Assembly (NCBI GenBank): GCA_011390235.1
Contig: JAABSS010000324.1
Span: forward strand, 1 to 11,577
Length of the DNA: 11,577 nt
DNA from: Desulfotignum sp.
GTDB lineage: Bacteria > Desulfobacterota > Desulfobacteria > Desulfobacterales > Desulfobacteraceae
Reading direction: 5' to 3'
The notes under the pieces are model-generated. The model was not told the origin of the DNA and ran no database searches. It saw only the letters and a list, made by a program, of their open reading frames with translations. The translations under genes were made by a program, and so were the position numbers. Position 1 is the first letter of the stretch. Every line of letters begins with the position of its first letter. Positions 6,140 to 11,577 of the stretch are shown piece after piece.

Positions 6140-8176
6140 ATGACAGGGGTGCTCACCGCAATTTCAGCAAGGATGGCATTGGCTTGCCTGGCCCTGTTCC
6201 TGGTGCTGGGCACGGGACATCCTGCACTGGGCGCAGATACCATGCTCATGTTTGTGGGAGAGGAGCTGGAGGTGCTCTCCATTGCATCCCGCCGCCAGGA
6301 GGCTGCCTGGAGTGCACCGGCCGTGGCCCGTGTGATCACCAGGGAGGATATGGATGACAAAAATGCCTTCACCATTGCCAAAAGCCTGGAAGGCACCCCC
6401 GGGTTTTACATCAACCAGACGGAAAAAGGCAGTAAGGTGTACCTGCGCGGAATACCTGATTCCGCCCTGTTTTTGTTCGATACCGTGCCCATGGGGTCGG
6501 GTGTGATCAAATCCGATACCATGATCGATTTTGAAACCTCTCTGGCGCCTGTCAAGCGTATCGAGGTAATCCGGGGTGCAGGCTCTGTTTTATGGGGATC
6601 CGATGCCTTTGCCGGGGTGATCAATGTGGTGCCCAAAACCGGAAAAGACCTCCAGGGGGTTGAAACCGGCCTGGTTTCCGCCACCCGTAATTATCCGGGA
6701 GAAGCGTTTGTCAATTACGGCATGACACGTTCAGACTGGTCCGCTTTTCTGTCGGTATCCGGCAGACAGAACCGGCACCAGGATGACCGGCTCAATGTGG
6801 TGAAATTCTGGCATGACGGCACCACTCCGGAACCCCTGGATACCCGTTACGGCAGCGGATATCCGGATGATTCCCACTATATAAACCTGTATGCCAGTGC
6901 TGTGTATGATGACTGGCTGACTTTTTCCGTGAAAATAGCAGACAACAAAAACGCCTATACCGTGTCCGACTGGGACCGGACCTTTTTCTGGGAAGAGCAG
7001 ACCGCCGCCACCACCCAGATGTACAAAATGGAGATGTCCCGGAACCTGACACCGGATTCCGATATCCGGTTCACCGGATATTACACCCGCCTTGTCCAGG
7101 ACCATACCATTGTGGATACATCCCGTGAACGGGAAGAATCCTCTTTGTTCGGGGAAATCATCTATGACAGATCCATGTTTGTCTCCCACGGGCTTTTGAC
7201 ACTGGGGGCATCCTGGCGCAGGGACCGGTATGAAAACATCCCGGTGTGGGGCAGTTTTGTGCCGGATTTTTTTCAACCCGCCAATGTGTACTTTCTGCCC
7301 CAGGTAACTGCCATTGACTTTGACAACGACCTGGGTTCCCTCTTCGGCCAGTACCGCCATGACTTAGGTGATGTGGAGGTGTGGGCCGGGGCCCGGTATG
7401 ACAACCATGACCGGTATGATGACCGTACCAGTTTCAATGCCGGCCTGGCCTGGCACCTGGACAACTATATGCTCAAGCTGCTCTACGGCACCGGATACCG
7501 CACCCCGTTTGCCCGCCAGCTTAAGGAAGACCTGGACCATAAACTGGAAAAAATCAGTACGCTCAATGCCCAGCTGTCCTGGAAAAGTATGGATACCCAG
7601 GCATCTGTCACAGCCTTTATGAATGACATTGAAAACCATGTGACCGAAGACCGGTATGCAGGGGCCGGCCTTTCCATGCCCAACAGCCAGACCATTTACG
7701 GTGTGGAACTGGAACTGGACCACCGGCTCACCGACCGGATAAAGCTTGGCGGCAACCTGACCCTGCTGCACAATTCCGGTCCCAGGGAATTGTATTTTTA
7801 CAATGATTTCAACTATACAGATGCAGACGGCAACCTGGTCAGGCATTTTCTGGACCTGGAGCATGACTATGACATGGGGCCGGACATCCTTGCAACCCTG
7901 AAGGGAAGCTGGCAGGTGACCAATCACCTGCAGCTGGTATCTGAACTGCGGTATTTTTCCGGCCAGGACCTGTATTTTCCCATAGAGGATGTAACAAAAT
8001 CCTGTGATGATGCCTGGACCCTGGATCTGCACCTGCATGTGGAAAAGCTCTGGCCCTTTGATCTGTCCGTATTTGTCACCAATGTGTTCGACAATGACAA
8101 CGCCATATCCGGAGAGTATTCTGTTACACAACCCGCTCCCCTGGCAGCCGGGTTTTCCCTGAATTTCAGCTGGTAG
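6140..8176 (+). CDS. TonB-dependent outer-membrane receptor
   Basis: A 678-aa receptor. Residues 1-31 form a signal peptide (hydrophobic MALACLALFLVLGTG, cleavage near ALG). A likely TonB box (EELEVLSIA, 41-49) follows. The plug domain runs about 55-170, with ARVITREDM, YLRGIPDSALFLFDTVPM and the hallmark VKRIEVIRGAGSVLWGSDAF then GVINVVPKTG. The remainder has alternating aromatic strands of a 22-strand barrel and ends in GFSLNFSW, the aromatic C-terminal signature needed for outer-membrane insertion. The ATG follows the regulator stop with no gap and a weak ribosome site, so translation is probably coupled. The plug resembles siderophore/cobalamin/haem-type receptors, but the substrate cannot be assigned. 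An alternative start at M12 (6173) would still leave a signal peptide. Confidence 0.93.
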   Translation: MTGVLTAISARMALACLALFLVLGTGHPALGADTMLMFVGEELEVLSIASRRQEAAWSAPAVARVITREDMDDKNAFTIAKSLEGTPGFYINQTEKGSKVYLRGIPDSALFLFDTVPMGSGVIKSDTMIDFETSLAPVKRIEVIRGAGSVLWGSDAFAGVINVVPKTGKDLQGVETGLVSATRNYPGEAFVNYGMTRSDWSAFLSVSGRQNRHQDDRLNVVKFWHDGTTPEPLDTRYGSGYPDDSHYINLYASAVYDDWLTFSVKIADNKNAYTVSDWDRTFFWEEQTAATTQMYKMEMSRNLTPDSDIRFTGYYTRLVQDHTIVDTSREREESSLFGEIIYDRSMFVSHGLLTLGASWRRDRYENIPVWGSFVPDFFQPANVYFLPQVTAIDFDNDLGSLFGQYRHDLGDVEVWAGARYDNHDRYDDRTSFNAGLAWHLDNYMLKLLYGTGYRTPFARQLKEDLDHKLEKISTLNAQLSWKSMDTQASVTAFMNDIENHVTEDRYAGAGLSMPNSQTIYGVELELDHRLTDRIKLGGNLTLLHNSGPRELYFYNDFNYTDADGNLVRHFLDLEHDYDMGPDILATLKGSWQVTNHLQLVSELRYFSGQDLYFPIEDVTKSCDDAWTLDLHLHVEKLWPFDLSVFVTNVFDNDNAISGEYSVTQPAPLAAGFSLNFSW

Positions 8177-8177
8177 C

Positions 8178-8240
8178 GTTGTAGGTTGTAGGTTGTAGGT
8201 TGTAGGTTGTAGGTTTTAGGTTGTGGGGTAAGGGGTAAAA
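8178..8240 (+). repeat. Intergenic 7-bp tandem repeat (GTTGTAG)
   Basis: Five perfect GTTGTAG units (8178-8212) begin two bases after the receptor stop, followed by GTTTTAG, GTTGTGG and two more degenerate heptads (to 8240). It occupies nearly the whole gap before the next gene. Its T/G-rich strand is co-directional with transcription, and no stem-loop is possible within it, so it is not a terminator. Confidence 0.9.
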
Positions 8241-8253
8241 ATGGAGAAATATT

Positions 8254-8682
8254 ATGATTACGCCCACTGCAGCATTTGTGCAATGGTTTGACAATATTCC
8301 GGTAGAACTGCGCCGGTATCTGGCCCATGTTTTCCGGGTCTGCACCACGGAAGATGCCTCCCAGATGGCAGCCCTGCCGGATCAGTCCATGGCCGGTTTC
8401 AGGGCCTGGGCCGTGAAACAGGATTTCCCCTTGCGTCTGGCTGCCAAAATGTTTTATATAAGGGCGGTTTTTGATATGGTGATCTTACACCACCATGAAA
8501 TTACAGATGATGAAGGCCCTTTTGGGCTTTTATCGGAAAAAAACAATATAGTGCGGTTGTCTGCGAAGCAGTGGGAAGCGGTGGTCAATTCCTGGAAAAC
8601 CCTGCGCCAGGGTGAATTGTCTGATGTCTATGTTCACGCCTGGACTTCGTGGATGATCAAACAGCAGAAGGAGTCAAAGTGA
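8254..8682 (+). CDS. Conserved-looking protein of unknown function, 142 aa
   Basis: GGAG seven bases upstream and the 4-bp overlap with the next gene (GTGA) support this as a real gene. The protein has no signal peptide or membrane segment. It looks mostly helical and cytoplasmic, with an aromatic-rich N-terminus (FVQWFDNIPVELRRYL), a central LRLAAKMFYIRAVFDMVILHHH segment containing three consecutive His, and a C-terminal AKQWEAVVNSWKTLRQGEL helix. I do not recognise a family. Lying between a TonB receptor and a type I secretion outer-membrane protein, it may be a cytoplasmic accessory such as a chaperone or adaptor for the exported substrate, but that is only position-based inference. Confidence 0.75.
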   Translation: MITPTAAFVQWFDNIPVELRRYLAHVFRVCTTEDASQMAALPDQSMAGFRAWAVKQDFPLRLAAKMFYIRAVFDMVILHHHEITDDEGPFGLLSEKNNIVRLSAKQWEAVVNSWKTLRQGELSDVYVHAWTSWMIKQQKESK

Positions 8683-10037
8683 AGGGTCGTTTTATTATCG
8701 TTGCGGCTGCAGCTGCCGTAATGGGTTTGTGTGCGTTTTTGCCGGGCAGTGCCGCTGCCGGCCGGACCATGACACTGGACCAGTGCCTTGAACAGGGGAT
8801 CAAAAACAATACCACGCTCCAGGCAGCCAGGTATGATGTTACGGCTGCGGCCCATGATATCAAGGCGGCCCGGGCGGATTTTCTGCCGTCTCTGTCATCC
8901 GGGTATTCTGTAAATGAAATTGCCAGTATCAGCGCCCAAGGCCCCACCGAGACCGACTACATTGACCAGAACGTCCGGCAGTTCAATATCAAGCTGACCC
9001 AGATCCTTTATTCCGGTGCCCGCATCGTCAACACCTATGACAAGGCCAAAATCAGAAAAAAGGTGATCGAGGCCCAGACCACCATGGACCTGCTCGAACA
9101 GGTGTACAGGATTGAAACCACCTTTTACCGGCTCATGAAAGCCAAACAGGATGTGATCATCAGAACCGAGTCGGTTGAAAAACTGGCCGAGAGCGTCAAG
9201 TCGGCCCGGGCGTTTTTTGAAAAGGAGCTGGTGCCCTATGTGGATGTTCTCCAGGCCCGGGTGGATCTGGCAGATGCCAATGAGAACCTGGGTATTGCAG
9301 AAAATGATGTGAACCGGGAGCGGGTGGCCCTGTTTGCCTTGATGAACCTGTCGGATGACCCGGGTGTCGTTTTTTCAGGGGAACTGGCCCCGGTGGTCAC
9401 GGGCATTCCAGCCTTTTCCCCCACCCTGGCAAAGGCCCTTGAAGACCGTCCTGATATTGAAAGCCTGTACCTGCAAAAACAGATGACCCGAAAAGATGCA
9501 GATATCGCCATGGGAAAATACCTGCCGTCGGTGCGACTGGATGCCGGGTACACCGATTCCAACAGGGATTATGATGCTTTGGCAACCAGCGGAATTTCCC
9601 GATTTGACAGGGACCAGCGGAACCGATACTGGTCTGCGGGTATTTATGTGTCATGGGAGCTGTTTGACGGGGGCCGGGCCTGGTATGAAAAGGAAAAGCA
9701 CAAAACCCTGGAGCAGAAAATCACCGCCTTGATCGATGAGGCGGAAAACACCATATCCTCGGGCATACGCAGGGCATTGCTGGCCATGACCGAGGCAAAC
9801 AAACGCATGGAGGGGGCAGCCGGTGCCCTGGAGGCGGCGGAAGAGTACTATGCCCTGGAGGAACGGCGGCTCAATGCCGGCATCTCCACCATCCCGGATT
9901 TTCTGGATGCCCAGAGCCGCCTGATCCGGGCCAGGGGCAACTATGCCCAGGCCATTCTGGATTTCCGGCTGGCGGAATCGGAGCTGAAACTGATGACCGG
10001 AAACACTCCGCCCGTTGACCTGCCGGTTCCGGAATAA
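8679..10037 (+). CDS. TolC-family outer-membrane efflux/secretion protein
   Basis: A 452-aa protein starting at GTG 8679, preferred over the in-frame ATG at 8649 because AAGGAG lies five bases upstream and it gives a clean signal peptide (residues 1-27: KGR, long Ala/Val core, cleavage after SAAA). The mature protein has two OEP repeats: MTLDQCLEQGIKNN begins the first, with VPYVDVLQARVDLADANENL before its second strand pair; LAKALEDRPDIESLYLQKQM starts the second, and ISTIPDFLDAQSRLIRARGN closes it. These are the helix-strand signatures of TolC trimers, which form the outer-membrane and periplasmic channel of type I secretion and efflux systems. With the PrtD-like ABC gene downstream, a type I secretion role is most likely. 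A membrane-fusion protein is not seen and may follow beyond the window. Confidence 0.92.
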   Translation: MKGRFIIVAAAAAVMGLCAFLPGSAAAGRTMTLDQCLEQGIKNNTTLQAARYDVTAAAHDIKAARADFLPSLSSGYSVNEIASISAQGPTETDYIDQNVRQFNIKLTQILYSGARIVNTYDKAKIRKKVIEAQTTMDLLEQVYRIETTFYRLMKAKQDVIIRTESVEKLAESVKSARAFFEKELVPYVDVLQARVDLADANENLGIAENDVNRERVALFALMNLSDDPGVVFSGELAPVVTGIPAFSPTLAKALEDRPDIESLYLQKQMTRKDADIAMGKYLPSVRLDAGYTDSNRDYDALATSGISRFDRDQRNRYWSAGIYVSWELFDGGRAWYEKEKHKTLEQKITALIDEAENTISSGIRRALLAMTEANKRMEGAAGALEAAEEYYALEERRLNAGISTIPDFLDAQSRLIRARGNYAQAILDFRLAESELKLMTGNTPPVDLPVPE

Positions 10038-10049
10038 GGAAAATCACTG

Positions 10050-10277
10050 ATGCGCCCCGGCCCCTTAATCGCCATTTATGTTGTGCTGCTCTATACGTTT
10101 CTGGCCCCCCTGGTCCTGTTCGGTGTTTTTGTTTTGTTTGACGCCCTGGGCCGGTCCGGTTCACAGAAAAGCACCGGCAAAAACGGCAGCACCGGCAGCA
10201 TTGGGCAGGATCCCTGGAAAAAAGACCCTGCGGTCTGGACCGCACAGGATATTGCGGCATTCGTGGACCAGGCATAA
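10050..10277 (+). CDS. Small single-TM protein, 75 aa
   Basis: It begins 12 bp after the TolC-like stop with AAGGA about nine bases upstream. Residues 6-33 form one strongly hydrophobic segment (LIAIYVVLLYTFLAPLVLFG, continuing VFVLFD), followed by a flexible Ser/Gly/Lys linker (RSGSQKSTGKNGSTGSIG) and a short C-terminal motif DPAVWTAQDIAAFVDQA. The layout suggests an inner-membrane anchor with a soluble tail. Only 2 bp separate it from the ABC transporter start, so it is likely co-translated and may be a small subunit or stabiliser of the exporter. I do not recognise a family; the function is inferred from context only. Confidence 0.6.
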   Translation: MRPGPLIAIYVVLLYTFLAPLVLFGVFVLFDALGRSGSQKSTGKNGSTGSIGQDPWKKDPAVWTAQDIAAFVDQA

Positions 10278-10279
10278 CC

Positions 10280-11577
10280 GTGGCGCAATTTATCAAAAAA
10301 TGGAAGATGTTTTTCACCTTTGCAGCCCTGCTGAGCTGTTTTGTGAATATTCTACAGCTGATTTTTCCATTTTACATGTTCACCATATACAGCAATATCA
10401 TTATCTCCTACAGCACCATTTCCCTGGCCAACATCACTACCATCGCATTTTTTGCCATCATGGCCCTGGGGGGATTCAATTATGTCCGGTCCCGGCTGCT
10501 GGCCATGGCAGGCAAAAAAATGGTCCTGGACCTGCGCCGCGATATTTTTGCCGGCATGGTGCAGGGGGTGAGCCGGAACAGTACCCGGGCATACCGCACA
10601 GGACTCAATGACCTGGATACCCTGAAGTCCTATGCATCCTCTCCTGCCATATACGCACTGTTCGACGCACCCTGGTCCCCGTTCTACCTGCTTTTGATCT
10701 TTCTGGTCCAGCCGGTGCTCGGGGCCATCGCCACTCTGGGGGCGGCCGTTATGATCGCACTGAGTGTTCTGCAGGAATATCTGATCCGGGAGAACATGAA
10801 AACCGCCAACCTGAAAGCCCGCCGGAATCAGCGGTTCGTAGATTCGTTTTTGCGCAATGTGGAGGTGATCAACGGCATGGGCATGATCCAGGCCATCACC
10901 GACCGGTTCCTTGCCAAAAACAGTGAGGTGATCTTCAACCAGACACGCTCCAGTTACCATGCCGGTACCATCCAGGCCCTTATCAAGCCGCTCCAGAATG
11001 TCATCCAGGTGTTGATCTACTGCGCCGGCGCGTTTTTTGCCATGACACAGGGCATGGATATCGGGCTGGTGGTGGCGGCCTCCATTATCATGGGACGGGC
11101 CCTGGCCCCTCTGATGCAGCTGATGTCCTCCTGGCGCATGACCCAGGGGGCCAAAGAAGCCTACCAGCGGGTAAAGGCATTTTCCGATTTTCTGGAAAAC
11201 CAGCCCCAGACCATGCCCCTGCCCGAACCTGCAGGACACCTTGAGGTGGAAAATGCCTCTTTCAGGGCCGGGGCCCATACCCTGGTGAACAATGTTTCTT
11301 TTGCCCTGGACCCCGGACACCTGCTGGGTATTATCGGACCCAGCGGTGCCGGCAAAACCACCCTGTGCCGGGGGAAAGGTGCTGCTGGACGGCAGCACTA
11401 TTTTTACCCGGGACAAAGAAGAGATCGGGCGTTTCATCGGATACCTGCCCCAGGAGATCGAACTGTTTCCCGGTACGGTTGCCCAAAATATCGCAAGGCT
11501 GGGAGAGCCCCACAGGGCCTCCCTGGAACGGGCCATTGCCCTGAGCGGCAGTGCACACCTGGTGAACAACCTGCCGG
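10280..11577 (+). CDS. Type I secretion ABC transporter (PrtD-like), frameshifted and partial
   Basis: This starts at GTG 10280, two bases after the previous stop. The TM domain covers about residues 1-290, with the N-terminal LQLIFPFYMFTIYSNIIISY, the type I signature LFDAPWSPFYLLLIFLVQPV, then LRNVEVINGMGM and IMGRALAPLMQL, typical of PrtD/HasD-class exporters. The nucleotide-binding domain begins near residue 325 with Walker A GPSGAGKT (353-360). After TTLCR (residue 364, position 11371) the frame becomes unrelated, while the +1 frame (from about 11370) resumes with GGKVLLDGSTIFTRDKEEIG and the Q-loop segment YLPQEIELFPGTVAQNI, continuing to the window end. About nine residues (LLxGxWPxx) are missing, implying a loss of about 26 or 29 bp. 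It is either a true inactivating deletion or a sequence error. Signature, Walker B and H-loop motifs lie outside the window. Confidence 0.85.
   Translation, partial: MAQFIKKWKMFFTFAALLSCFVNILQLIFPFYMFTIYSNIIISYSTISLANITTIAFFAIMALGGFNYVRSRLLAMAGKKMVLDLRRDIFAGMVQGVSRNSTRAYRTGLNDLDTLKSYASSPAIYALFDAPWSPFYLLLIFLVQPVLGAIATLGAAVMIALSVLQEYLIRENMKTANLKARRNQRFVDSFLRNVEVINGMGMIQAITDRFLAKNSEVIFNQTRSSYHAGTIQALIKPLQNVIQVLIYCAGAFFAMTQGMDIGLVVAASIIMGRALAPLMQLMSSWRMTQGAKEAYQRVKAFSDFLENQPQTMPLPEPAGHLEVENASFRAGAHTLVNNVSFALDPGHLLGIIGPSGAGKTTLCRGKGAAGRQHYFYPGQRRDRAFHRIPAPGDRTVSRYGCPKYRKAGRAPQGLPGTGHCPERQCTPGEQPA

Noticed and set aside
5581..6396. A 271-codon minus-strand frame spanning the regulator/receptor junction
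   Set aside because: The translation is low-complexity and Ser/Ala-rich, lies opposite conserved AAA+ and plug motifs, and has no ribosome site.
7364..8131. A 255-codon minus-strand frame opposite the receptor barrel
   Set aside because: It is antisense to beta-barrel coding sequence with no family resemblance.
8177..8253. A transcription terminator between the receptor and the 142-aa gene
   Set aside because: The gap is filled by a T/G-rich heptad repeat that cannot pair with itself, and no GC stem followed by a T run is present.
10352..11569. A 405-codon open frame on the minus strand opposite the ABC transporter
   Set aside because: It is a shadow of the GC-rich codon pattern of the real gene. 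The translation has no recognisable domain, while the plus strand encodes clear exporter motifs.

Overview
The window reads as an accessory stretch of a Gram-negative, fairly GC-rich chromosome. Signal peptides, a TonB-dependent receptor, a TolC-like protein, an NtrC-type sigma-54 activator and UPF0175/PIN and DUF4160/DUF2442 pairs point to a member of the Desulfobacterota, probably Desulfobacteraceae. That assignment is inference from gene content and sequence style, not from a marker gene.

Left part (1-2045), minus strand: a scarred region. It holds an intact UPF0175-type antitoxin (308-529) with a good promoter and a PIN toxin cut off after about 43 residues (106-315). Next is a compact DUF4160-DUF2442 pair (1102-1371 and 836-1090), toxin-antitoxin-like, with its own promoter. 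The pair sits between two pieces of one broken gene: the N-terminal part (1415-1894) and the C-terminal 56 codons (664-834) of a SAM-dependent methyltransferase with a regulatory domain. The N-terminal piece also has one in-frame TGA where I recall the family having Cys. Upstream of it is the 45-codon tail of another lost gene (1904-2041).

Middle (2046-2245): a divergent intergenic region with a plausible sigma-70 promoter and three copies of GGTTCTGG, two of which form an inverted repeat around the -10 region and the transcription start.

Right part (2246 to the end), plus strand: one tightly packed operon. In order it encodes a periplasmic ABC_sub_bind-type binding protein, a membrane histidine kinase (4-bp overlap), an NtrC-family response regulator (23-bp overlap), a TonB-dependent receptor (no gap), a 142-aa protein of unknown function, a TolC-family outer-membrane protein (4-bp overlap), a 75-aa single-TM protein, and a type I secretion (PrtD-like) ABC transporter. 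The transporter has a small deletion/frameshift just after Walker A and then runs off the window.

The layout suggests that an extracytoplasmic ligand is sensed by the binding protein and kinase, and that the sigma-54 activator then controls genes whose targets are not visible here. Outer-membrane uptake (TonB receptor) and type I export (TolC plus ABC) are made from the same operon. The coupling of a sensor, a TonB receptor and a type I exporter is the most interesting system-level feature. The exported substrate and membrane-fusion protein are not in the window.
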